Assembly: GCF_011386835.1 (NCBI RefSeq)
Contig: NC_088795.1
Location: forward strand, 104,406,434-104,470,433
Reading direction: 5' to 3'
From: Chrysemys picta bellii
Lineage: Eukaryota > Chordata > Testudines > Emydidae
Length of the DNA stretch: 64,000 nt
Numbering within the stretch: the stretch's first letter is position 1; each line of letters starts with the position of its first letter. The notes under the pieces were generated by a model. It was not told where the DNA came from, made no database searches, and saw nothing but the letters and a program-made list of their open reading frames with translations. Shown here piece by piece: positions 22,278 to 33,283 of the stretch. A program made the translations under genes and the position numbers.

Positions 22278-22352
<75 letters not shown>
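22278..22352. repeat. (TA)n microsatellite
   Basis: About 37 uninterrupted TA dinucleotides. No adjacent gene. Confidence 0.95.
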
Positions 22353-22353
<1 letters not shown>

Positions 22354-22694
22354 CAATACTACTGCCCAAACCTATTTGCCTAGCATATACCCTTTGTATA
22401 AATACCACTCTTTCACTGTAGACCATACACTAAAAATCCTGCTATGTATCAGCGAAGGCCACTAGGCTTCTGCCCTGCATTGGAACATCTGGTTTCCCAC
22501 TCCATTAGGAAGAAAAAGAGGAAGCTGCTGTCATTTATTTGTTTTGTCATGGTAACTACAGAGACAAGGTGGGTGAGGTATTATCTTTCATCAGCCGAAG
22601 TTGGTCCAATAAAAGAGAAGCTTTGAAGTTACACAGAGCTCTTTCAGGTGTGGAAAAGGTACTCAGAATGTCACAGCTAAATACAAGGTGGAAC

Positions 22695-22782
22695 TATGCT
22701 CCAATACATCTTTTAGTCTTAAAGGTGCCACAGAACTCTCTGTTGCTTTTTACAGATCCAGACTAACACGGCTACCCCTCTG
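22695..22782 (-). mobile_element. Penelope-like terminal fragment inserted in the left arm
   Basis: Plus strand TATGCTCCAATACATC to GGCTACCCCTCTG is the reverse complement of the same end sequence seen at 59483-59568 (CAGAGGGGTAGCCGTGTTAG, then GGCACCTTA-AGACTAA). It interrupts the left arm of the inverted repeat between GGTGGAAC and the AGTAGTTAATACATTC segment, so it arrived after or during formation of the pair. Confidence 0.65.
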
Positions 22783-23127
22783 ATACTTTATAAGTAGTTA
22801 ATACATTCTAAGGGACTATTCAAGGTGAAGTGGCCTGTTAACACCCCTGCAGTCAAGAACAAAAAAGGAAGGGGAGTGTTAATGGGTTACAGATGGCTAT
22901 AATAACCCATAAATCCAGTGTCTTTATTAAGACCATAAATTTGCTAGACACTACAATCATGAATTTAAGTTCCCCAGCTACTCTTTTGAAGGTGTTGTGC
23001 AAGTTTCCTTTGAGGATTGAGGACAGAGAGGTCAGATATGGAGTGATCATTTTGTGAAGTGTTTGCCCAAGGGTGATATTTTTGTGTGTGTCTTTTATCA
23101 TTTTTCTGTGTAAGTTCATGAATCACT

Positions 23128-23358
23128 ATGCTCTTAACTGAATTCACACAGAAAAATGATAAAAGGCAAATAACCATATTGCCCGTAGGCAAACACTTTC
23201 CACAAAATGATCACTCCATATCTGACCTCTCAGTCCTCATCCTCAAAGGAAACCTACACAACATCTTCAAAAGAGAAGTCTGGGAGCTTAAATTCATCAC
23301 TTTGCTAGACACTGAAATCTTGTATTTTTATAAAGACACTGGATTTATGGCTTATTAG
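23128..23358 (+). pseudogene. GIY-YIG endonuclease-region remnant of a Penelope-like protein
   Basis: A 76-codon frame gives KHFPQNDHSISDLSVLILKG, NLHNIFKREVWELKFITLLD and a C-terminal TGFMAY before TAG. In Penelope-like retroelements the reverse transcriptase is followed by a GIY-YIG nuclease whose distal half has an H-x-x-x-DL segment and an E-W/Y-K/L-F helix like this. The conserved early part is out of frame just upstream (NSHRKMIK is readable from 23145). The left arm carries the same protein on the minus strand (22853-23119, SSILKGNLHNTFKRVAGELK). Both are broken. Confidence 0.6.
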
Positions 23359-23642
23359 AATCATCTGTAACCCCGTTAACCCCCCTTTTTTGTCCTGTGA
23401 CTACAGGGGTGCTAATGTGCCACTTCACCTTGAATGGTTCATCAGAATATGTGTCAATTACTTATGCTAAACAATCTGTTCCATCTTGTATTCAGCTGTG
23501 ACACTGAGTACCTTTTCCACACCTGAAAGAGCTTTGTGTAACTTTAAAGCTTCTCTTTCCTCATCCAAAGATGGTCTAATAAGAGATAATATCTCACTCA
23601 CTTTGTCTTTCTAATATGGTGAGACCAACATAGCTACAACAA

Positions 23643-23905
23643 CCCTTGTCAGGGTAAAGTCAATAGCCATGTTGATGACCCTGTTTCTTGGGTCTTGGAG
23701 GCACTATCAGACAGTTGGGACTCATAGGTTAGCATCTATTTTGCTGATTTAGGCCTTGCTTGCATGTGAAAATTTTACGAGTTATACAGAAATGGTTATA
23801 CTAGTATAACAACACAGCTGGACACTTATTCCAATATAAAAGTGTCTTTTTTCAGTTCAGCTTAAATGCTTTCTCAAGCAACATAAGCTAACCCTAGGGG
23901 TCACC
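23643..23905. other. Unassigned, possible MITE remnant
   Basis: The sequence around 23800-23815 (GTTATACTAGTATAAC) is palindromic. A related segment resumes after the CR1 at about 24330, suggesting the CR1 landed inside a small MITE. Not firm. Confidence 0.3.
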
Positions 23906-24278
23906 AAATGTAATTAATGGGCAGCAAGTTTAAAACAAACAAAAGGAAGTATTTTTTCACACAACACATCGTCAACCTGTGGAACTCCTTGCCAGAGGAT
24001 GTTGTGAAAGCCAAGTGTATATCAGGGTTCAAAAAACAACTAGATAAGTTCATGGAGGACAGGTCCATCAAAGGCTATTAGTCAGGATGGACAGGGATGG
24101 TGTCCCTAGCCTCAGTTTGCCAGAAGCTGGGAATAGGTGACAGGGGATAGCTCACTTGGTTATTACCTGTTCTGTTCATTCCCTCTGGGGCACCTGGCAT
24201 TGGCCAATGTTGGAAGACAGGATACTGGACTAGATGGACCTTTGGTCTGACCCAGTATGGCCATTCTTATGTTCTAAA
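23906..24278 (+). mobile_element. CR1 LINE 3' end with ORF2 C-terminal remnant
   Basis: The first half translates as THIVNLWNSLPEDVVKAK-like sequence (plus strand from about 23959) and FKKQLDKFMEDRSIKGY before a stop, the conserved C terminus of CR1 ORF2. The 3'UTR ends GACCCAGTATGGCCATTCTT with ATGTTC in place of the usual tail octamer. It is a 5' truncated copy. Confidence 0.85.
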
Positions 24279-26250
24279 CCAAAAAGGGGCATTCAACCTG
24301 GAATAAGATGTTTTCATATAGGGGTTCTACTGGTATAACTATATTGGTTTAATATCAGCTGTTAGGTCGCTATACTGAAAAATCACAAAACTTTCCAACA
24401 GAGAGAAGGCCTTTGGTGTGGTGGTGGCAGTGAACTGAAGTGCAGGATATAACTCATATTCAGTGGCATGTGCCAATAGATATGGAGGGGAATGAATGAG
24501 ATGAGGATGAAAGAGGAGGTGTGAGGTCTTTATGGATAGGGCAATCCAAAGCCCACTGAACTGAATGACAAAAAAAGACTTCTATTGACTAAACTCTAGT
24601 TCAGACTCTTGGGCTGTAGCCACTCTGAGGTGAATAGGATATTTATATAATTGTTGTTTATATAAGTAGTAATAGAACAGCAGGAAGAGGGAGAAATATA
24701 CTCTGTTTACCTTATACTGGATGAAGGGAAAGGGTCAAACTTCCCATGAGTTGTATAATAAATAAACAATTGGGGGGAGAAGGGAAAGTTGGAATGGATT
24801 TAAAACCAGTATGTCGAGGTTAAATACACACCCAAACAGAGAAGTTAATAACATGTCTATGTTGGACCCATTCTGCCTTTAACTCACACCCTTTTGTATT
24901 TAGAGTTCAATCCTCCAACTTTGATTCACTGTTAGTAGTATTACTGATGTGAACAGGACTACTTGTATGATGAAGTACTAGGTTTAACCTTTGACTGCAA
25001 GTTCTTCAGGACAGGCTTTCGTAAAAAAGTTCAGAACAGTGTGAGATGTCATGATGGGTGCTGAGCTATTCTGAAATCTGTTCTGAGTTGTGGTTGCTGA
25101 ATGTTTGACAATCTCTGGTTCTGAGCACTTTTGAAAATGTGGGACATGCTATACAGGTACGAATATGCCACAATACCTACTAAGGAGATGTTCTAACAGG
25201 ATAACTTTCCCATTATGAATAAAGATCAAGCAAAAGGCACTTTCTGATGGTTTTTACTGAAACACTTACTTGTTTAGTAAACTTTTACTATAGTTACAGT
25301 GTGACATCCATCAGCTGGACAGGAGTTTGATGGTGGTGGTAGGTTCAAGTAAATCTACGCAGTGCTTATTGGAAAGTCTTATTTTCCTCCCTTTTTATTA
25401 CCTTCTCCTTCCCTACACTGCAGGAGATTATCCTCTGCTATGGAATGCTGATTGTTGCTCCCTACCCAGTTTAGTTATTGTGACTGCCATGAAAGTATTG
25501 CTGTTTGCTGGTGTAAACCCCACACTTTGCCTTGGATGTAAACGTGCTGTCCCTATTTGTTTTGGAATTATGTTCCAAAGGAATCATGAAGCAGTGACTG
25601 TATTTTAACAGTTCCACTGGCTTCCATGATTGGAGCTGCTTGATTTCCCCCCTTTAAAAAATGGTGTAATTTTCATTCCCCGCCTCCCCCCCCCGCCAAC
25701 TTGATGAAGAGTGAGTTGCTTATTACAGGATGAAACTCTAATAGGCTGATCCTCTCTGATTTTATCCTGATGTTCTCCTTGTGTTTTGATATTCTTGAAT
25801 TTGTGCCCATCAGCCATTTGGGCCTGATTCAGAGCTCACTTATCCCTATGAACATCAGGAGTAAATCCACTGTAATAAATAGATTGCATAGGTCAGATCC
25901 TGAGTCATACTACAGACTTTTAATAATATGTTTCATTTGGGGTTGCAAAGTAATCTAAGTCTGCCTTAAAATTCTCAATCAGAGCAACTCCTTCCCCACA
26001 AAATGTTGGTTGTGGCTGTGCTACTCAAAGGAGTTTTTTTTGGGGGGGAAATGTGCTGTAGATTGTGTAGGGAGAAAAATCATGAAGAAAACATAGTTAA
26101 TCTTAATTCATTATTCTTGTGATGCCAATGAAATTCCCACAGTCAATGAAATTATGACTTCTCAGAAGTGTAATAAAACAGAGAAGCTCATAATCACTTG
26201 TTTCAGAATTTATTTTCAGTTCCATTGAAAACAAAGTATCCTTCATAGTT
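24279..26250. other. No recognised gene or repeat
   Basis: AT-rich DNA. A C-rich run lies at 25682-25696. The minus-strand and plus-strand short ORFs around 25327-25958 show no domain features. Confidence 0.45.
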
Positions 26251-26436
26251 GGGGGGGAGAGATAGCTCAGTGGTTTGCACATTGGCCTGCTAAATCCAGG
26301 GTTGTGAGCTCAATCCTTGAGGGAGCCACTGAGGGATCTGGGGTAAAATCAGTACTTGTTCCTGATAGTGAAGGCAGAGACCTGGACTTCTTGATGACCT
26401 TTCAAGGTCCCTTCCAGTTCTAGGAGATAGGATATC
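26251..26436 (+). mobile_element. tRNA-derived SINE with CR1-like tail (turtle PolIII/SINE type)
   Basis: The head GATAGCTCAGTGGTTTGCAC holds a clear RNA polymerase III box A (TAGCTCAGTGG) and GTGAGCTCAATCC matches a decayed box B about 35 bases later, as in a tRNA gene. The body continues to a 3' tail CAAGGTCCCTTCCAGTTCTA identical over 20 bases to the CR1 end at 21517-21603, so CR1 enzymes could have mobilised it. This combination is known from tortoise and turtle genomes and is the best taxonomic clue in the window. It is a dispersed SINE, not a functional tRNA gene. Confidence 0.85.
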
Positions 26437-27594
26437 TTCATTAATTTAATTCATTCATACAGAGCCAATTATAAAAGAAAAAAATAAGATATGAGTTGAA
26501 GGGGGGGAGTGTACAAATGTAAACTTGAATGGTGAGAGTAACTGGTGAGCCAAGCAAAATCCCTATGTATCCCTTCTCATGCCAATGTGCACAGTGAATT
26601 GTACAGAAAACTGAAATTGCACTTTTCTATACAGTTACCTACAGTAATGGCTGCCAACACAGTAGGGAATGGATGAATGCCATGGCATAAGATATGGTGG
26701 TGGTCCATTGTTGAAAGGAGAAGAGGTACAAGGGAAAGTAAAACAGAACAAAATAGTACTCAGAGACCTCTCCAGTGCCCATCAGCCAAATGACTGACCA
26801 CTACGTAGATCATAGGTAGCACTTTCAAGTTTATATAGTTTCAAGTTAAATATATTCACCAAGAAAGAGGGCTACAAACTTTATCTTCCAGGATGTATCT
26901 GTCTGGTTTTTTTTTTCTCAATTGCTTGCATTTGCTTTGTGACACTTCTATTACCACATATAACTTTAGCTATACAAATATGTCATGTCTCCACAGCTGC
27001 TGTAGCTCACCCCAGAATAAGAATATCTTTTTCACCTGACACTGTTTTCATTTCAGTCCAGATTTGGGTAGGAAGGATTTGGAATGGAGAGCACTGATGC
27101 ATAAATAACCCTCTTTTGCCTAATTATTTCTTGCTTTTCAAAATCTTTGGCCCCTAAAACCATTACACATCAGTACTTGAAGCATGGAAGTCATTAGAGG
27201 AGAATAATTTCTGTTTTGAGAGTGGTTTGGCACCGTTTTTGCTGCTGATCTCATAGAAGAATTTTCCCAGTTTTGAGCCACTAATTTTCAGTCTCTTTAG
27301 ACTAAATATACACTAAGACCAACATTTTCAGGCATGTTAACTATTTTTTGCATCTTGGTTTAGTGTGCCCAACATGAAACAGCTTATGTTTTAGATGTTT
27401 AAATAGTCTCCTTAATCCCTAATTTGAAGCATCTAGATTTGGGGAAAAAACTGTTCTAAAAGTTTAAAGGGAAGGAGGGGGGAATGTCTGAACACTAGTA
27501 ATGTTCCCTGACAGAAGTTTTCTGAGTGCTGAGGACAGGTTGAGAATACTTCTGGGTTTTTTTTAAATGGAGTTCATGCAAAAATTACTGTGTG
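26437..27594. other. No recognised feature
   Basis: AT-rich DNA without supported coding or repeat structure. Confidence 0.4.
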
Positions 27595-27680
27595 TGAGGT
27601 TATTTAGCCTGTGTTATTACAGGAGGTCATCCTAGAATATCATTATGGTACCTCCTGGCCTTAAAAATCTATTATTCCTT
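27595..27680 (+). mobile_element. CR1 LINE 3' fragment
   Basis: GGTACCTCCTGGCCTTAAAA followed by ATCTATTATTCC is a decayed CR1 3' end. The same segment appears in reverse orientation at 31755-31870. Confidence 0.55.
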
Positions 27681-30464
27681 GTTCTGCATGTCTGGCTAGT
27701 CAGACAGGCACACTTTATTTGCCTAACCATGTGGGAAGAAGAAAAGACTACTGACTACTTTTCCCCATCACAAAAATACCTCCATTGTGCCTCCCATAGG
27801 GAAAAACTTCTGGCTTCCCACTCTGCTGTTAACCTTTTGTAAAGAGAAGGGGAAAATAGGTTCCTGATGGCTTCCCTCTTATGAGAAAGAGTGGAAGAAA
27901 GGTTTCCTGGTCCACCTCCAACCACTGTGGGGAGGCAAAGAAGAACCCACACTTCTAAAGGGTGAAGGTGACTAGCACATCCCCATGTGTGTGCCCTCCA
28001 ACCAATACAGGGTCAATATTTGAACATCCCCGTGGAGCAGAGAGCATGTAGGTCTGAGGAGGAGGGGAAGGTAAGGTGGCTGAAAGTTCCATTTGGATAT
28101 TTGTTTTAAAGGTCAGTATTTCATTTGTATTATAAGAATTAAGTTGAAACTTGGCAAATTTATAACCAGGGTTGTCTGCAATAGCCAGGGACTAAACTTG
28201 AGGATCCAGGAGGTCCGTTACAGTCCTCTGTCATTCTGCTGACCCCTTGTCAAAGGGCATACTTGTCCTGTAACATTCCTTACTGGCCACTGTTGCTCTG
28301 CTGAGGTCTGTCTCAGTTTTCCCTCTACCGAGGTCCCTTTAAAAAGTCCACACAGTTATTCAAAACATTCTGAGGACCAATGTGTTAAGTCCTGCACAAA
28401 GTCTTTAAAAACAGAACTGAGACCTGCCAGTCTTCATGCCCATTTCAGCTGGATCCTGCCCCTCCTCCCTGATGGTCTGTCCTCTAGAAAGTCCATTTAT
28501 TTTTCCTCAGTCCCAAGCTGGGCACAGCCCTTCCTCCTCTCTAAACACTTCTTGCCTGGAGTGTGGCCTTTTCCAGAGGCCTTTCCTCCTGCTGACTCAG
28601 GGCAGTGCAGGAGCCTTTTTATTGCCTGGTATCTGCCAACCACCTACAGCTGTTTGATGATCTGGTCTAGACACTTTTGAATATTTGGGCCATGCTGGTA
28701 CTAATATGCTACAATATCTGCAAAGGAGATGATATAACATGATCATATTCCTATTATGAATAAAAGTCAAGCAAGGTACTTCCTGCTGTTCTCCCCTTTA
28801 GCTCAGTTGAACAGCAGAAAATCAGTCCAGATGCACTGGACCCTGATTCTACTTCAAAGGGCCAGTCACACTGTGACACCCCTAAGTATTATCATCCTTT
28901 GTACATATCCCTCCATATCTTACCTCATGTTCACATTCTTGTCAGTATTGTAACTTATTAAAACTGGAAATGCTGATTTATAAAAATAAGATTATTGAAA
29001 ACATTATGTTGCAAGAATTAGTTCCACGTAATTTCAGGCTTCTCCCTCTTCTAAATTTGGTTTGTCTAGGACTTTGTCTCCTCCTTTAGAAGACTGTGTT
29101 CCAGAGGGCACATTTTGAAAACAGGAGTAGGTAAGTACTGCTTTAGATTTTGGTCAACATCTGGTGCAAGGCTGGTGTAAATCCTTCCTGACACCTGACT
29201 CAGTCTGTGGGTTTCTCTCCTCCCGCCCCCACTCTCCCAGTCAGCTATTACAGTTCAATTGTTCAGTTTGAAATGCCAAATGGGTAAAAAAAGCAGATGA
29301 TTTGTTGGTATTTTGGAAGTGCCAAGCCCTGTGATTATTTAACAATAGAGCTTATTTTAATGACTCATACACACATGAGCCCTACAAAATAGTCAAATAC
29401 AATTGAGGATCCTAAAATTTTGTAAGGAGACTTTTAAAAAAATAATTTAATTTGATTTCAAGGGTTATTAAAAAATTGGGAAGTTGCAGAACAAAGCCAT
29501 AGGCACACATAATATTCCTCCCTAACTTGTGACCTGCCCAGTGCACTAAGTTTATACTTGAATATTTCTAAAACTACAAATACTCCAAAAAAATGCCTTT
29601 ATCTTTTTAACTCATTGACTGCCACATCTCAACACTATACCTTTCATGGCATGAAGAGGAACATTTTCTATGAGGAAATGGTGGTGCCAGGTCATCTGTA
29701 TGTGCACTATATTTGCACAATAAATTGATATACTGAAGTAATTTCAGAAGACTCCAGAGTCTACTATAGAGTTTTTTTTTTTTTGTAGTTATAACTCTTA
29801 GTACATCACTCTTTTAAATTACATTTAGTTACTCTATATGGCATATGTCTCAATTATAGACCTGCATAAAAATGCAGGTGCTGTACTTTATACCATATTA
29901 AAAATGGTGGAAAAAAACTGAGAACTGAGTCATTTACAAAAAAATCTTAAGAATTTTGCCTGCTTGCCTCCTTGATGCAGGATCTCAGTGTTCATTATAC
30001 TGATTTTCCTGTAGTAAGTGCCATCAATAATTGCCACTGCATAGTGACAGAGATAGCACTGCTTACCACTTCTTATAAGCCTATATTGCACGCAGCGTGG
30101 TATAGTGTTGTAATATTCACTCTTTCTGACTCAAGATGTTTTTAATGGTAATAACTGCATATTAAATGTGGGAAAAATACATGATTGCAGTGTTACTGCT
30201 GGAAAAGTTCTGGAAATTCAAACCCACAGAATTCATAATACTGACTTTTATTATGTTTATTTTAACATGTACACACTCATTTTGGGTGGATGTAGTGTTT
30301 GTTTTAATCAAGGGAATTAAATGAAATGGGGCACTGTGTACTAGTTGACATTGTAAAGGAAGAAAATTAGGAAATTTTAAAATGGTGGTTCCTGTAGCAA
30401 CCATAACACAGACCTATTATACTAAATAGAGTGGTAGAAAAAAAATTGATCTGAGACGACAAAA
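27681..30464. other. No recognised gene or repeat
   Basis: About 2.8 kb without an ORF showing domain features. Short homopolymers only. The pyrimidine-rich part at 28430-28670 may be an unassigned repeat but has no boundary that I can fix. Confidence 0.4.
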
Positions 30465-30466
30465 TA

Positions 30467-30654
30467 CACCTCTACCCCGATAAAATGCGACCCGATATAA
30501 CACAAATTTGGATATAACGCAGTAAAGCAGTGCTCCAGGGGGGCGGGGCTGTGCACTCCAGCGGATCAAAGCAAGTTCGATATAACGCTGTTTCACCTAT
30601 AACGCGGTAAGATTTTTTGGCTCCGGAGGACAGCGTTATATCAGGGTAGAGGTG
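30467..30654. mobile_element. Tc1/mariner-type (Tigger-like) MITE
   Basis: The termini CACCTCTACCCCGATAAAAT (left) and GCGTTATATCAGGGTAGAGGTG (right, from 30633) are inverted repeats, and TA lies directly outside both (30465-30466, 30655-30656), as for Tc1/mariner insertion. The 188-bp interior repeats GATATAACGC-like words in both orientations and encodes nothing. Confidence 0.75.
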
Positions 30655-30656
30655 TA

Positions 30657-31120
30657 CTGCATTAATGTATATGTTAAGGTAAACAAGAAGAATAAACTTT
30701 TTCAAAGTTACAAAGTGTAGTTAGGCTCCCAAATGCTACAGACTTTCAGGAGGAATTGGGTACCTAATGTAACTTCCCTCTGTTCCTTTGAGAATCTCCC
30801 CAAAAGTTAAACTGTAACTGTTGTGTTGTCTGCTATTTTAGATAAACGGGCCTACATACCATCTGTATTATACAGTGATAACTGGGCATAATTCAATACA
30901 ACTGAGGACCCTCACAAAAATGAGAAGTGAAATTTATAAAGCTCCTCTAGCAAGCAAATTTTGAAATGAGCATACACTTTTCAATATGGGACATGATATC
31001 CATGTGAGAGACCATGCACTTTATAAATAATAGTGTGGTAGGAAGTTTTTGTACTAGAAATAAAACAGCAAATTAAAACCACCACATATGAAAGTGGACA
31101 ATTAAGAGACCACACGAACA
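30657..31120. other. No recognised feature
   Basis: AT-rich DNA without supported features. Confidence 0.4.
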
Positions 31121-31415
31121 GGGTGCTTCTACACTATGGAAAAAAAACCTGTGGCTGGTCTAGGTCAGCTGTCTCGAGCTCGCAGGGCTTGGTCTTTGGG
31201 GTTGAAAAATTGCTCTTTAGATGTCTGAGCTTGGGCTGAAGCTCAAGCTCTGGAACCTTGAGACGGTGGAGAGTCTCAGAACTCGAGCTCCCACCCAAAC
31301 ACGAAATCTACACAGCAATTTCTAGTCTAACAGTTTGAGCCCTGCGAGTTCAAGTCCGCTGACCTGGGCCAGCTGTGGTCATGCCACAGTCTTCTATTCC
31401 TCTGTAGACCTACCC
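31121..31415. mobile_element. Palindromic MITE
   Basis: The element opens GGGTGCTTCTACACTATGG and closes CCTCTGTAGACCTACCC. The interior mirrors itself: GGTCAGCTGTCTCGAGCTCG on the left against GCTGACCTGGGCCAGCTG on the right, and AAAATTGCTCTTTAGATGTC against ACACAGCAATTTCTAG. It is a fold-back, non-coding DNA element. The target duplication is unclear. Confidence 0.6.
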
Positions 31416-31754
31416 ACAGAGACATAGGATAAAGATCAAGGAAAGTGACCTGGATCCTCTGAGTGATGAGGAGTCTTCTTCTTCTTGGTCATCAGTCAGT
31501 ACCTCCATACTGTATCTCTGAAACTTGATGGCTTGCTGATAACATAACCACTTCTTCTCAAAGAAGATCTTTCTGCTGTGACATGATCTATCACATGGGG
31601 CCTGTGTTTGCTGCCCCTCATATTTTTCATAGTCAGTAAGTGGGTGTGGATTTGTTCATTATATCCCCCTCCAGGCACTATCATTCTGGAAGGCCTCAAG
31701 GGACAGTGTCTGCCTTGTCTTTGTGTAGATGTCTTCTGTTCCTTTGGTAGGAAT

Positions 31755-31870
31755 TTCACAGCCACAGCTTTTAAAGCCAGAAGGGACCACTATAATCATC
31801 CAGTCTGACTTTCTGCATAAAACAGGCCATAATATTTCACCCAGTAATTCCTGCATCACTCCTGTAATTT
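31755..31870 (-). mobile_element. CR1 LINE fragment, minus strand
   Basis: Plus strand AAAGCCAGAAGGGACCACTA followed by TAATCATCCAGTCTGACTTT is the reverse complement of the common CR1 3' segment seen at 27620-27670. Decayed and truncated. Confidence 0.65.
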
Positions 31871-32153
31871 CTAACTGGGCTAAAGCATACCATTTAGCAA
31901 AGAAGGTCAAATCTGATGTAAAGATTTCAAGTAGCAGGCATCATATACCTATCTGTACTGAGTTTTCTGCTAACCCACTTGATTATGTATATTCAGAGCT
32001 TGACCTGATGTGCTTGAGCTTATATACCATAGAATTGCCAACATGAGCCTATGACATAGAGGCATATTGGTGCCAATGGACAAAGCATTCACTATTCTTT
32101 TACAAGCAACTCTGCTCTCATACCTAACAAACTCAGTACACCTAACGCACTGC

Positions 32154-33190
32154 TGTCATGGTATTTATCCATAAAAGGTAGTATGTGAGGTCTCTACTGA
32201 AAGCAGGAAACTTATCAATACTCATATACATTAGGGAACTGTGTACAAGGAATAATGTAACTATATTGAAAATTCTGCCCTTCTGGTTTTGGAATGAAAG
32301 TGAGTCACAAGGAATCATATGTTTCAGTGATGGCCCATTCAAGCAGGAGAAAGTTGTAGTCCCTCCCTGGCTCGTTGATAATGTAATGTATTATTCAATT
32401 GTCCACTGCTGCAACAACCTATAAGAGTCAATGGGGAACCATCAAAGATAAACTATAAATATTGAAACCTCTTGGAAGTGAAAAGGAATGGTAAAACAAT
32501 GTGATTACCCTCTCTATGGATAAAGACATAAGACTGATTCAGCATATCACAGGGTGGAGAAAGACACTCTGTATCCATTCACTGAGGAGACATCTTGCTG
32601 AGCATGTGTGTTTCATGAAAAATTGGATCCTCGTTCCAGTGAAACCAGTTATCTCTATAATAGACTGCACTTGCAGTGTAGGAGGGAACATATTTCCTGA
32701 GATAGGAAAGGTAACTAGGCATAGGCCATATTTTATTATTTTGTTTTGTATTGTAACTATTTGTTTCCATCACTCTCTTTTGTTTCTAGTGGGACTTTAT
32801 TCTTTCTTAAATAAACTTACTTTTGTTTTATTGTAAGTGCTCATAAGTACTGTGTATTATACAGGAGAGGCAATTTAAGGTAAAACTGATAAATTGGGGT
32901 ACACTGTTCCGTTTGGGAGCAGAGAATCTGAGATTTCCATGAGTAGCCAGTGTCAGGGGCTGGATTTCACAGGGGAGCACTTTAAGGGCACTTGGAGCAC
33001 CTTCTTTTTAACATGGAAGGCAAAGACAGGGCTGGCATACCAGAGACAAGAGTGCTTGGGTGGTTGACAGACTGGTAGTGTTAAGGAGCTAATATTCAGC
33101 TACCAGAGGGAAGACACCCTCAGGTAACTCACAATCCTGGGTACCCCAAGACCATCATAGAGCCACTTGTGGGTGATTATCTGTGATAAA
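32154..33190 (+). mobile_element. LTR-like sequence, boundaries uncertain
   Basis: The segment holds AATAAA at 32809-32814 (in TTAAATAAACTTACTTTTG) followed by a U5-like region (TGTTCCGTTTGGGAGCAGAG) and lies next to a certain LTR. Its start may be TGTCATGG at 32154. No target duplication was found, so this is a tentative retroviral LTR. An ORF of 111 codons at 32501-32836 overlaps the supposed R region and looks non-coding. Confidence 0.4.
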
Positions 33191-33283
33191 CTCATCTGAA
33201 ATCCCATGGCACAAGAGATTTGCAATATATTATTACACAGTGTGTTGTGCAGCAGATCAATCTAAATGGGTGGGTGGGAAGTA

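Larger units (their letters stand above)
22550..23642. mobile_element. Head-to-head pair of Penelope-like elements forming a large inverted repeat
   Basis: The left arm (22550-23120, minus orientation) and right arm (23121-23642, plus orientation) are diverged inverted copies meeting at about 23120. Shared words in mirrored order include TTCAAGGTGAAGTGG against CCACTTCACCTTGAA, GAGGTCAGATATGGAGTGAT against ATCACTCCATATCTGACCTC, and TTTATCATTTTTCTGTGT against ACACAGAAAAATGATAAA. Both arms encode the C-terminal region of the element's protein. The left arm contains an extra insert (22695-22782) absent from the right arm. The Penelope-like label is inferred from the HRKMIKD-type GIY-YIG endonuclease remnant. 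Confidence 0.65.

Noticed and set aside
26251..26320. tRNA gene candidate (box A TAGCTCAGTGG)
   Set aside because: Box B is decayed, no cloverleaf acceptor stem closes, and the sequence runs straight into a CR1-like SINE tail.
32501..32836. 111-codon ORF with a hydrophobic C terminus
   Set aside because: It overlaps the supposed R/U5 part and AATAAA of an LTR-like sequence. The hydrophobic stretch is a T-rich run.
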